From Candidatus Tenderia sp. (GTDB lineage Bacteria; Pseudomonadota; Gammaproteobacteria; Tenderiales; Tenderiaceae), in assembly GCA_030148045.1 (NCBI GenBank), contig JASBUE010000097.1, forward strand, positions 1 through 22,606: a stretch of DNA of 22,606 bases. The letters run 5' to 3'. The notes below the pieces were generated by a model that saw nothing but the letters and a program-made list of their open reading frames with translations, was not told the origin of the DNA and did no database searches. The stretch's first letter is position 1. Every line of letters begins with the position of its first letter. The position numbers were made by a program, and so were the translations under genes. Below are positions 7,941 through 15,336 of the stretch, in pieces.

Positions 7941-8474
7941 CTAGGTCAGTTCTTCTTCAAGGGCCTCCGCCTCCTGTCTGAGACGGTAGAGAAACTGCAA
8001 TTGGTGCACAATCATCCGGGCCTGGGCCGGCGCAATTTCATCGGCGCGGGCGAAACTCTCCCTCAACTGTTCAATACACCCCTTGACGCTCTGGTCCAGT
8101 TGTTTCATGAACGCCGTCAGGGCGGTCACGGGATCGTCGCTGAGCCTAATCTCGGCCAACTCCTCACGCAACGCCATCTGCTGCTCGAGAAATTCAGGAT
8201 CACGGATGGTGGTCGCTTCGTTATTCGAGCTCACACCCTGCAGCTCGAGCAGATAGCGTGCCCGCGCCAGCGGGTCCCTCAAGGTCTGAAAGGCCGTGTT
8301 GACCTGCGCCGCCTGCTGCAGACTGATACGGCGTTCACGCTCGGAGGCACCGGCGAAACGGTCGGGGTGAAGAGTTTTCTGTAGCGCTTGATAGCGTGCC
8401 GACAAGGCCTTCAGATCGAGTTCGAAGGCCTCGGGCAAGCCGAACAATTCAAAATAGTTTCGCTTGAAATCCAC
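7941..8474 (-). CDS. hscB: Fe-S cluster co-chaperone HscB (J-domain protein)
   Basis: HscB is the J-domain partner of HscA. It delivers IscU and stimulates the HscA ATPase. The 177-residue protein has an N-terminal J domain with the essential HPD motif at about residues 36-38 (LHPDRF), and a C-terminal three-helix IscU-binding region (about 90-177). The only plausible start is GTG at 8474, because an in-frame stop lies about 18 nt upstream. This puts the start 15 bp after the iscA stop, and VDFKRNYFELFGLP then matches the HscB N-terminus. No clear Shine-Dalgarno sequence is visible, so coupling to iscA is likely. The gene ends in TAG. Confidence 0.95.
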   Translation of the reverse strand: MDFKRNYFELFGLPEAFELDLKALSARYQALQKTLHPDRFAGASERERRISLQQAAQVNTAFQTLRDPLARARYLLELQGVSSNNEATTIRDPEFLEQQMALREELAEIRLSDDPVTALTAFMKQLDQSVKGCIEQLRESFARADEIAPAQARMIVHQLQFLYRLRQEAEALEEELT

Positions 8475-8489
8475 AACAAGGTTTTCAAA

Positions 8490-8813
8490 TCAGACGTTAA
8501 AGCTTTCACCGCAACCACAGCTGTCTTTGACATTGGGGTTGTTGAACTGAAACCCTTCGTTAAGACCTTCCTTGACGAAATCCAGCTCGGTGCCGTCCAG
8601 ATAAAGCAGACTCTTTGCATCGACTACGACCTTGACGCCATGAGCCTCGAAGACCTCGTCATCCGCTTCGATCTTGTCGGCGAATTCCAGCACATAGGCC
8701 ATACCCGAACAACCGCTGGTCTTGACGCCCAGGCGCAGGCCGGCACCTTTGCCGCGACCGGCAAGAAACTTCTTGACGTGATTGGCCGCCTTTTCTGTCA
8801 ATGTAATACCCAT
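8490..8813 (-). CDS. iscA: A-type Fe-S carrier IscA
   Basis: IscA is an A-type carrier that binds Fe or Fe-S clusters and helps mature [4Fe-4S] proteins. The three conserved cysteines are C35 (TSGCSGM), C99 and C101 (DSCGCGESF). Two in-frame ATGs exist, at 8822 and 8813. AGAGG directly abuts the first but lies 9 nt before the second. The second also gives 107 residues, exactly the E. coli length, and the start MGITL resembling MSITL, so I chose 8813. It follows iscU by 58 bp and precedes hscB by 15 bp. Confidence 0.96.
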   Translation of the reverse strand: MGITLTEKAANHVKKFLAGRGKGAGLRLGVKTSGCSGMAYVLEFADKIEADDEVFEAHGVKVVVDAKSLLYLDGTELDFVKEGLNEGFQFNNPNVKDSCGCGESFNV

Positions 8814-8871
8814 ATTACCCATCCTCTAACTGAATTCAGCCTCGAAGCTTCTATTCCGCGCCGGCGGCACC

Positions 8872-9249
8872 CTACCGCTTGGACTTGAAATCTTCGATAG
8901 CGGCTTTGATGGCATCTTCCGCCAGTACCGAACAGTGGACCTTGACCGGCGGCAGGGCCAACTCCTCGGCGATATCGGAATTTTTAATCTGAGAGGCCTC
9001 CTCCAGGGTCTTGCCCTTGACCCACTCGGTCAACAGCGAGCTGGAGGCAATGGCTGAACCGCAACCGTAGGTCTTGAAACGCGCGTCCTCGATCACGCCC
9101 TGCTCGTTGACCTTGATCTGCAGCTTCATGACATCACCGCAGGCTGGCGCACCGACCATGCCCGTGCCGACGCTGGCGTCTTTTTTATCCAGGGAACCGA
9201 CGTTACGCGGGTTTTCGTAATGGTCCAATACCTTTTCACTGTATGCCAT
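8872..9249 (-). CDS. iscU: Fe-S cluster scaffold IscU
   Basis: IscU is the scaffold on which [2Fe-2S] and [4Fe-4S] clusters are built from IscS-derived sulfur. The 125-residue protein carries all known functional residues: C37 and D39 (APACGDV), C63 (TYGCGSA), H105 and C106. It also has the HscA recognition loop LPPVK at 99-103. ATG at 9249 has AAAGGA about 8 nt upstream. It directly follows iscS (27-bp gap). The scaffold is fully intact even though the iscS reading frame just upstream carries two amber codons, which implies that sulfur delivery to IscU is still needed. Confidence 0.98.
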   Translation of the reverse strand: MAYSEKVLDHYENPRNVGSLDKKDASVGTGMVGAPACGDVMKLQIKVNEQGVIEDARFKTYGCGSAIASSSLLTEWVKGKTLEEASQIKNSDIAEELALPPVKVHCSVLAEDAIKAAIEDFKSKR

Positions 9250-9276
9250 GTATTTGTCCTTTCAGTCCTACCGGGA

Positions 9277-10491
9277 TTAATGCGCGGCCCATTGAACGCT
9301 GTCCAGGTCAATACCTTCCTGGTACATCTCCCACAGAGGAGAGAGTTCCCGCAGTTTGGCCACCTTGTTCTTGACCAGCTCCACGGTGTAGTCGATCTCT
9401 TCCTCGGTGGTAAAACGGCCGATGCTGAAGCGAATCGAGCTATGTGCCAATTCATCGCTGCGGCCGATGGCACGCAGCACATACGAAGGTTCGAGGCTGG
9501 CAGAGGTACAGGCGGAGCCGGAGGAGACGGCAATATCCTTGAGCGCCATGATCAGCGACTCGCCCTCGACGAAATTGAAGCTGACATTGAGATTACCGGC
9601 AACACGCCGCTCGGCGTCGCCATTGAGATAGACCTCTTCAATCTCACGCAGGCCGTTCCAGAGGCGATTGCGCAGTTTCAAAATGCGCTCGTTCTCTTCC
9701 ACCATCTCTTTCCTGGCGATGCGGAACGCCTCACCCATGCCGACGATCTGGTGCACCGGCAAAGTGCCCGAACGCATGCCGCGTTCATGACCGCCGCCGT
9801 GCATTTGCGCTTCGATACTGACACGGGGCTTGCGTCGCACATACAGGGCACCGATACCTTTCGGGCCGTAAATTTTGTGGCCGGAGAAGGACATCAGGTC
9901 AACATCGAGCTGCTCCAGGTCGATCTCGACCTTGCCGGCGCTCTGGGCGGCGTCGACATGAAAGATAATGCCGCGTGAACGGGTCAGCTTGCCGATAGCC
10001 TCGATATCCTGGATGACACCGATCTCGTTGTTGACGTGCATGATGGAAACCAGGATGGTGTCGTCACGCATGGCCGCTTCCAGCTTGGCCAAGTCGATCA
10101 GACCGTTTTTTTCTGGATCGAGGTAAGTCACCTAGAAGCCCTAGCGTTCCAGTTGGCGGCAGGTATCCAACACCGCCTTGTGCTCGGTCTTGCTGGTGAT
10201 GATGTGCTTGCCCTTACGCTGATAGAAGTGGGCCGCACCCTTGATGGCGAGGTTGTCCGACTCGGTGGCGCCGGAGGTCCAGACGATCTCTTTCGGGTCG
10301 GCGTTGATCAATGCCGCCACATTGTTGCGCGCCTCGTTGACCAACTCATCCGCTTTCCACCCGAACGCATGAGAGCGGGACGCGGGGTTACCAAACACCC
10401 CGTCCATAGTCAGGCAGGCGGCCATCCTTTCAGCCGCCCTGGGATCTATTGGTGTAGTCGCCGCATAATCCAGATAAATAGGCAATTTCAT
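9277..10491 (-). pseudogene. iscS: Cysteine desulfurase IscS interrupted by two in-frame amber codons
   Basis: IscS is a PLP enzyme that takes sulfur from cysteine and passes it to IscU, TusA and other acceptors. From ATG 10491 (GGAG about 9 nt upstream) to TAA 9277 the frame spans 404 codons, exactly the E. coli IscS length. H104 (KTEHK), the PLP lysine K206 (SGHKIYGPKG) and the catalytic C328 (SSGSACTSAS) are all present. Codons 117 (10141-10143) and 120 (10132-10134) are TAG, replacing positions that are glutamate in E. coli (LER-E-GF-E-VTYL here reads LER-stop-GF-stop-VTYL). No frameshift or other damage is visible. Without readthrough only 116 residues would be made, though GTG at codon 121 could restart a 284-residue piece lacking the N-terminal part of the fold. 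It could be a recent pseudogene, a sequencing error, or a suppressed gene. Confidence 0.9.
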
Positions 10492-10531
10492 ACTTACAAT
10501 CTCCAAATCGTCCTGTGTCCCACAAACTCTG

Positions 10532-11671
10532 TCAGGCCCATGCCAGCACGGCGTTGTCCTGTAGAGCCTTCACTTGCCGCCTCATGACCCGCAAAAAATT
10601 CTCTATGTCACGCTCGCTATTGTCCTTGCCGATACTGACTCTGACAGCGCCTCTGGCCAGAGTTTCCTCCACCCCCATGGCAAGCAGCACGTGGCTGGGC
10701 TCGGCCTGGCGGCTGTGACAGGCGGAACCGCTGGCAACCGCCACACCGGCACGATCCATCTCCATCAGCAATGTTTCACCGTCGATGCCGGGCAGGGCCA
10801 TGTACACCGTATTCGGCAAACATACCGCCCGGCGGGCAAACACCACCACATTTTCTATCTGCCCCAGTCGCTCTAGCAGCAACTGACGCAGCGATTCGAC
10901 TCTGGTCCGGCGCTGTTTCAGTTCCAGCGCGGCCAGCTCGGCGGCCTTGCCGAAACCGACAATGGCGGCGACGTTTTCCGTACCGCCGCGATATCCCTCT
11001 TCCTGGCCGCCGCCTACGAGCTGCGGCTGGAGATCTATGCGCTTGTCGAACACCAGGGCACCAACGCCTTTGGGCCCGTAAATCTTATGTGATGACAGTG
11101 TCATCAGGTGGACACCCAGCGCGGCAAAGTCCACCTCTATCTTGCCCGCGGCCTGGACCGCATCGGTATGGAACAGCCCCCCCTGATCTCTGACCAGGGT
11201 CGCCAGCCGGGCCACGTCCTGAATGACGCCGGTTTCGTTGTTGGCCAGCATTATCGAGACCAGTTCAGGGCGTGCCGCCAAAGCATGGCTCATGGCCGCT
11301 TCGGTCACCCGCCCCTCATTATCAACGCCGATCTTAACCAGCCGCCGCCCCTGTATCGCCTGGTGCGCCGGCGCCAAAACCGAGGCATGCTCAATAGCGC
11401 TGACCGCCAGGCAATCAAGCCTGGCGACAGCGCCTTTGATGGCGAGATTGTTTGCCTCGGTACCACCGCTGGTGAAGATCACCTGTGAGGGATGGGCATT
11501 CACCAGTTGAGCGACCTGTTCGCGCGCCGTCTCAACCGCCTGCCTCGCCAGACGCCCCTCCCGATAAACTGCAGAAGGATTGCCGTGATGCAGTTCCAGG
11601 AAGGGCAGCATCTCGTCGAGCACACGCCTGTCCAGCGGTGTAGTGGCATTGTGATCCAGGTATGCCTGCAT
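10532..11671 (-). CDS. Second class I (NifS/IscS-like) cysteine desulfurase
   Basis: This is a PLP-dependent cysteine desulfurase, paralogous to the neighbouring iscS. Numbered from ATG 11671, the 379-residue protein has H95 (IEHAS), NNETGV, the PLP lysine K196 (SSHKIYGPKG) and the catalytic C318 in ASGSACHSRQAEPS. These are the marks of the group I (NifS/IscS) fold, and the ACHS loop is more NifS-like than the ACTS of IscS. The frame is open to a TTG at 11689; I prefer the ATG because MQAYLDHNATTPLD fits the family start and GAAGGTGG lies upstream. It sits between iscR and iscS, so it should be under IscR control, and could supply sulfur to IscU while iscS is interrupted. NifS itself is less likely because no nif genes are present. 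Confidence 0.92.
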   Translation of the reverse strand: MQAYLDHNATTPLDRRVLDEMLPFLELHHGNPSAVYREGRLARQAVETAREQVAQLVNAHPSQVIFTSGGTEANNLAIKGAVARLDCLAVSAIEHASVLAPAHQAIQGRRLVKIGVDNEGRVTEAAMSHALAARPELVSIMLANNETGVIQDVARLATLVRDQGGLFHTDAVQAAGKIEVDFAALGVHLMTLSSHKIYGPKGVGALVFDKRIDLQPQLVGGGQEEGYRGGTENVAAIVGFGKAAELAALELKQRRTRVESLRQLLLERLGQIENVVVFARRAVCLPNTVYMALPGIDGETLLMEMDRAGVAVASGSACHSRQAEPSHVLLAMGVEETLARGAVRVSIGKDNSERDIENFLRVMRRQVKALQDNAVLAWA

Positions 11672-11698
11672 ACCTTGGCCCACCTTCAACTCAAGACC

Positions 11699-12190
11699 TC
11701 AGTGGGTGGCGGCGGCTTCTTCCACTGCCGGGGTACCGAAAGGCGCGTCTTCCTCACGATCATCCTGGCGCTTGGATACCTCCTTGACCGAACGACGCTC
11801 AACCAGCTGTTGCAGATCGATGCTGGCCAGGAAGTCATGGATCTGTTTGCTCAGATCGCACCACAGCTCATGGGTCAAACACGGCTCACCGTCCTGGCAA
11901 TCACCCTGGCCGCCGCAACGGGTGACATTGACGTTTTCGTCAATCGCGTTGATCACATCGACGACGGCGATATCCGCCGCCGAACGGGACAAACGATAAC
12001 CACCGCCGGGGCCGCGTGCGCTGTCGACCAGGCCCTGGCGGCGCAGGCGCGAGAACAGCTGCTCCAGGTAGGAGAGCGAAATCCCTTGGCGCTGGGATAT
12101 ATCGGCCAAAGGCACCGGGCCCTCGGTTGCATGCAGCGCCAAGTCCAACATTGCAGTTACGGCGTAGCGCCCCTTAGTAGTAAGTCTCAT
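11699..12190 (-). CDS. iscR: Fe-S sensing Rrf2-family regulator IscR
   Basis: IscR is a [2Fe-2S] transcription factor that represses the isc operon when clusters are plentiful. The 163-residue protein has an N-terminal winged helix (MRLTTKGRYAVTAMLDLAL). The cluster ligands are C92, C98 and C104 with H107 (RCGGQGDCQDGEPCLTH), at exactly the E. coli positions. The open frame reaches 12217, but ATG 12190 gives the conserved N-terminus. A promoter with an overlapping IscR-type box lies about 75-100 bp upstream, consistent with autoregulation. It heads the isc operon and is followed after 27 bp by the second desulfurase. Confidence 0.97.
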   Translation of the reverse strand: MRLTTKGRYAVTAMLDLALHATEGPVPLADISQRQGISLSYLEQLFSRLRRQGLVDSARGPGGGYRLSRSAADIAVVDVINAIDENVNVTRCGGQGDCQDGEPCLTHELWCDLSKQIHDFLASIDLQQLVERRSVKEVSKRQDDREEDAPFGTPAVEEAAATH

Positions 12191-12257
12191 GGCAATCCCT
12201 CTTGCTGTCGTCAACAATCAAGTCTAAATTGTGCATAATGCCACATCCTTATCAGGG

Positions 12258-12290
12258 ATAATACTATACCTGAGCGTATTGATCAAGTAT
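12258..12290 (-). promoter_or_regulatory. isc operon sigma70-type promoter with overlapping type 1 IscR box
   Basis: Read on the minus strand, -35 TTGATC (12281-12286) and -10 TATTAT (12258-12263) are separated by exactly 17 bp. The 25-bp segment 12266-12290 begins ATACTTGATC and ends CTCAGGTAT. It fits 21 of 25 positions of the type 1 IscR-site consensus as I remember it. The box covers the -35 and spacer, as expected for repression by [2Fe-2S]-IscR. Its outer edge touches the cysE stop codon. The start of transcription would fall near 12250, giving a leader of about 60 nt before iscR. Confidence 0.72.
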
Positions 12291-13090
12291 TAATCCTTAT
12301 CCCCGACTAGGGTATTGTCCCCCGTTTGGGCCGGTTTTTCACCCCCATCGTGGATTTCGTAGGCGTCCAATTCCGGCAGGGGGACCTTCTCGACCTCGCC
12401 ACCCAGCCGTTCGATCTCACGGCACATGACCTCCATACGGCTGTCCATGGCATGAATGTGGTCAAGCATGTGGTTGATGGCGTTGGCCACCGGATCGGTC
12501 ATCTCCTGGGTCATCCCGTAGGCATCGAAGCCAATCTTCTTCGCCATCGCCTGGCGTGCCCTCTCTTTATCGCTGGTCGGGCGGGCAACAAGACGGCCCG
12601 GCACGCCAATAACGGTCTCGCTGGTCGCTACATCCTTGACCACCACCGCATTAGAGCCCACGCGCGCGCCGTCACCCAGGGTAATCGGCCCCAACACCTT
12701 GGCGCCGGCACCGACCACCACGTTGGTGCCCAGAGTCGGGTGACGCTTGCCTTTGTCCCAACTCGTTCCCCCCAGGGTCACACCATGATATAGCGTGCAG
12801 TCATCGCCGATCTCGGCGGTTTCGCCGATCACCACCCCCATGCCGTGGTCGATGAAGAAACGGCGGCCGATTTTGGCGTCGGGGTGGATCTCGATACCGG
12901 TGAGCCAGCGCGCCAGGGCGGAATTCAGGCGGGCCGGCCACTTCAAGCCCATGTTCCACAGAGCGTGACTGGCACGGTGCGCCAAGACGGCGTGCACGCC
13001 CGGATAGGTGGTCAGGACCTCGAACACGTTGCGGGCCGCCGGGTCCCGCTCGAACACACATTGAATATCTTCGCGAATACGTCGAAACAT
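12290..13090 (-). CDS. cysE: Serine O-acetyltransferase
   Basis: CysE makes O-acetylserine from serine and acetyl-CoA, the committing step of cysteine synthesis, and so feeds the substrate of the cysteine desulfurases next door. The 266-residue protein has a short N-terminal helical domain, then a left-handed beta-helix of hexapeptide repeats with EIHPDAKIGRRFFIDHGMGV and GVTLGGTSWDKGKRHP. These hold the catalytic Asp-His pair and the acetyl-CoA loop. A charged C-terminal tail follows. The frame opens further up, to 13171, but ATG 13090 starts MFRRIREDI like the short CysE/EpsC type and has AAGGAA about 10 nt upstream. It lies between trmJ and the isc promoter, a conserved position. Confidence 0.95.
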   Translation of the reverse strand: MFRRIREDIQCVFERDPAARNVFEVLTTYPGVHAVLAHRASHALWNMGLKWPARLNSALARWLTGIEIHPDAKIGRRFFIDHGMGVVIGETAEIGDDCTLYHGVTLGGTSWDKGKRHPTLGTNVVVGAGAKVLGPITLGDGARVGSNAVVVKDVATSETVIGVPGRLVARPTSDKERARQAMAKKIGFDAYGMTQEMTDPVANAINHMLDHIHAMDSRMEVMCREIERLGGEVEKVPLPELDAYEIHDGGEKPAQTGDNTLVGDKD

Positions 13091-13171
13091 GCAAAAATCC
13101 AGTTCCTTGCCGGATACACCAACATTTAAGGAATCAACTATAGCCTGATCAGGACCGTCGAGGCCAATCAA

Positions 13172-13906
13172 TCAGCGCCCGGTTTTCTTGTAGAACTTGC
13201 GCCCCTGCGCGGCGGCCAGGATGCCGCGCAGGATGTTGACCTCGGTCTTATCCAACCGGGCGCGGTTGAACAAGCGGCGTAGGCGGCGCATCAGTTTGCG
13301 CGGCTGATGGGCATTGAGAAACTCCAGCTCCAGCAGGGTCTGTTCCAAGTGGCCAAAGAAAGATTCCATCTCCTCGGCCGGTACCAGTTCGCGCGCGTCC
13401 TCTTCAGGCTGAGCGCTCCGCCCCGTTTGCGCCATCATCAGTTCATAGCTCAGTACCTGCACCGCCGCCGCCAGGTTGAGGGATGAAAAGTCGGGATTGC
13501 TGGGAATATGCACCAGGTAGTGACACTTCTCCAGCTCCTCGTTGGTCAGCCCCGAATGCTCGCGCCCGAACACCAGCGCCACCTCGCCCTGTTTACTCTC
13601 CTGCAGCAACCGTACGGCACACTGGCGTGGATTTTCCACCGGCCAGCTGATGCGCCGGCTGCGGGCACTGGTACCGACCACGAAGCGGCAACCCGCCAGG
13701 GCCTGCTCCAGGCTCTGGCATACCACGGCATTGGCCAGCACGTCATCGGCACCCGAGGCCCGGGCGGTGGCCTCGGCACAGGGGAAACCCTGCGGCTGGA
13801 CCAGGCAGAGTCGTGCCAGCCCCATGTTCTTCATTGCCCGGGCGGCGGCGCCGATGTTGCCGGGATGGGTGGTGTTGACGAGGACTATGCGTATACTCGT
13901 TTTCAT
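13172..13906 (-). CDS. trmJ: tRNA (cytidine/uridine-32-2'-O)-methyltransferase TrmJ
   Basis: TrmJ is a SPOUT-fold enzyme that methylates the ribose at position 32 of tRNA anticodon loops. The 244-residue protein starts with IRIVLVNTTHPGNIGAAARA. It has the trefoil-knot SAM-binding elements ALVFGREHSGLTNEEL and IPSNPDFSSLNLAAAVQVL, then a C-terminal extension of about 85 residues ending in the usual FNRARLDKTEVNILRGIL. ATG 13906 fits the family start. It is divergent from suhB with about 100 bp between them, the arrangement I know from Pseudomonas and enterics. An 81-bp gap separates it from cysE. Confidence 0.95.
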   Translation of the reverse strand: MKTSIRIVLVNTTHPGNIGAAARAMKNMGLARLCLVQPQGFPCAEATARASGADDVLANAVVCQSLEQALAGCRFVVGTSARSRRISWPVENPRQCAVRLLQESKQGEVALVFGREHSGLTNEELEKCHYLVHIPSNPDFSSLNLAAAVQVLSYELMMAQTGRSAQPEEDARELVPAEEMESFFGHLEQTLLELEFLNAHQPRKLMRRLRRLFNRARLDKTEVNILRGILAAAQGRKFYKKTGR

Positions 13907-14008
13907 CGGCGCTATTCTAAACGAATGCCACCGGGAACCTCACAAAAATCATCATTCTCTGGTATCCTTTGCGCCCGTTCGGCCGCAGCCAGCAAACAGG
14001 AATCCACC

Positions 14009-14809
14009 ATGCACCCGATTATCAATATCGCCACCCGCGCCGCCCGCCATGCCGGCGATATCATCATGCGCGCCACCGGACGCATGGACACGCTCACGGT
14101 CAAGCACAAGTCCGAAAACGACTATGTCAGCGAAGTGGACCAGATGGCCGAACAGGAGATCATCCGCACCATCCGCAAGGCCTACCCGGATCACGCCATC
14201 CTGGCGGAGGAGAGCGGCCGGAGCGCCGGCGATGCGGACAACGAATTCGAGTGGATCATCGATCCGCTGGACGGCACCACTAATTTCCTGCACCAATTCC
14301 CGCAATATTCGGTCTCCATCGCCATGCGCCAACGGGGCCGGCTGGAACACGCCGTGGTCTACGACCCGCTCAAGGACGAGATCTTCAGCGCCAGCCGCGG
14401 CGCCGGGTCGCAGATGAACGGCCGCCGCATCCGCGTCAGCGGCGCCAGAGGGTTGGACGGCGCCCTGCTCGGCACCGGCTTCCCCTTCAAGGACCAGCGC
14501 TATTTGGACGTCTATCTGCAGATGTTCAAGGCCATGATCATCCCTACCGCCGGCATCCGCCGCGCCGGTTCCGCCGCCCTGGATCTGGCCTACGTCGCCG
14601 CCTGCCGCCTGGACGGTTTCTGGGAGCTGAACCTGAACCCCTGGGACATGGCCGCCGGCCTGCTGCTGATCCAGGAAGCGGGCGGCATGGTCTCCGACAT
14701 CAAGGGCGGTCACAACATTTTCGAGACCGGCCACGTCATCGCCGCCAACCCCAAAGTGTTCAAGGCCATGGTCAAGGCGCTGCATCCCTACGCCAGCCAG
14801 ATCGATTAA
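14009..14809 (+). CDS. suhB: Inositol-1-monophosphatase SuhB
   Basis: SuhB is a Mg-dependent inositol monophosphatase that also joins the rRNA antitermination complex with Nus factors. The 266-residue protein (267 in E. coli) has the metal-binding glutamates E67-E68 (LAEESG), the DPLDGTTNF signature at 85-93 and the C-terminal WD motif in NPWDMAAGL. The open frame extends far upstream across trmJ, but ATG 14009 with AGGAA about 8 nt before it gives the canonical length. It is transcribed away from trmJ. No clear terminator was found after it. Confidence 0.97.
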   Translation: MHPIINIATRAARHAGDIIMRATGRMDTLTVKHKSENDYVSEVDQMAEQEIIRTIRKAYPDHAILAEESGRSAGDADNEFEWIIDPLDGTTNFLHQFPQYSVSIAMRQRGRLEHAVVYDPLKDEIFSASRGAGSQMNGRRIRVSGARGLDGALLGTGFPFKDQRYLDVYLQMFKAMIIPTAGIRRAGSAALDLAYVAACRLDGFWELNLNPWDMAAGLLLIQEAGGMVSDIKGGHNIFETGHVIAANPKVFKAMVKALHPYASQID

Positions 14810-14827
14810 TTTTCCCGCATCAAGATT

Positions 14828-14873
14828 GTTCTATAAGCCACTAATTTATTGCATAAATTTCGCTTCATAGAAC
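14828..14873. other. AT-rich nested inverted repeats downstream of suhB
   Basis: GTTCTAT (14828-14834) is an exact inverted match to ATAGAAC (14867-14873). Inside this lies a second pair, AATTTA and TAAATT, around the loop TTGCA. The two could form a bulged stem-loop in the suhB 3' region. There is no T-tract, so I do not call it an intrinsic terminator. Confidence 0.3.
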
Positions 14874-14888
14874 CGAATTAACCCTCAG

Positions 14889-14917
14889 TTGCAACGCGTT
14901 CTCCAAACAAGTTTATT
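14889..14917 (+). promoter_or_regulatory. Possible promoter before the 92-residue hypothetical gene
   Basis: TTGCAA (14889-14894) and TTTATT (14912-14917) are separated by 17 bp. Each matches the sigma70 consensus at four of six positions. The ATG of the next gene lies about 56 bp downstream. This is a sequence-only guess in an AT-rich gap. Confidence 0.3.
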
Positions 14918-14973
14918 TCAAGTTCGCCCCTCCCCGCCCGATACATCTGATAGCAGTGATGTGAGGCAGGAAG

Positions 14974-15252
14974 ATGTCAGACAATCTTTACAAACGGGTC
15001 GTTTCCGGCAACAAGGAACAGGAAATCATCATGAAGGAAGTCCTGGGCGGGCTTGAGGAAATCGCCACCCTACTGAGCTATGACCACTGGCCCGGCGACT
15101 TCGAGATCATCGCGGTTTACTCCCCCGACGAAGCCCCCCCCTGGCGCCAGGAAGAGGTCGTAATCAAGTCCCAGCCCCCTGAACGCTCTCGCCCCAAAGC
15201 GCAAATCATCTCTTACCGACAACGAAAAGAGCGCTTGCTCAAATCAGCCTAA
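14974..15252 (+). CDS. Hypothetical protein, 92 residues
   Basis: I do not recognise this protein. It is 92 residues long, with no signal peptide, no membrane segment and no cysteine. The N-terminal half looks helical and charged (NKEQEIIMKEVLGGLEEIAT). The middle has an aromatic, beta-like stretch (SYDHWPGDFEIIAVYSP), and the C-terminal third is basic (SYRQRKERLLKSA). GAGG lies about 10 nt and AGGAAG directly before the ATG. The codon use resembles the neighbours, and the gene lies on the plus strand between suhB and the rhodanese gene, so it is probably real. A regulatory or nucleic-acid-binding role would fit the basic tail, but nothing in the sequence proves it. Confidence 0.7.
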   Translation: MSDNLYKRVVSGNKEQEIIMKEVLGGLEEIATLLSYDHWPGDFEIIAVYSPDEAPPWRQEEVVIKSQPPERSRPKAQIISYRQRKERLLKSA

Positions 15253-15336
15253 CCATAATTTCGCCTGTTTGATTTCAAACACCGATCCGGGCCATCCTTA
15301 CCCCCAACAGGACAGACTGGATAAGGGAAGTAAATC

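Noticed and set aside
9277..10131. Downstream half of iscS as an independent short desulfurase gene starting at GTG 10131
   Set aside because: The product would lack the N-terminal part of the PLP fold including H104, and no Shine-Dalgarno sequence precedes the GTG. The sequence is continuous with the upstream half in frame. Restart remains possible but it is not a separate gene.
10132..10143. Pyrrolysine or other general UAG recoding
   Set aside because: Several neighbouring genes use TAG as their natural stop right before intergenic DNA, and IscS has no known need for a special residue at these positions.
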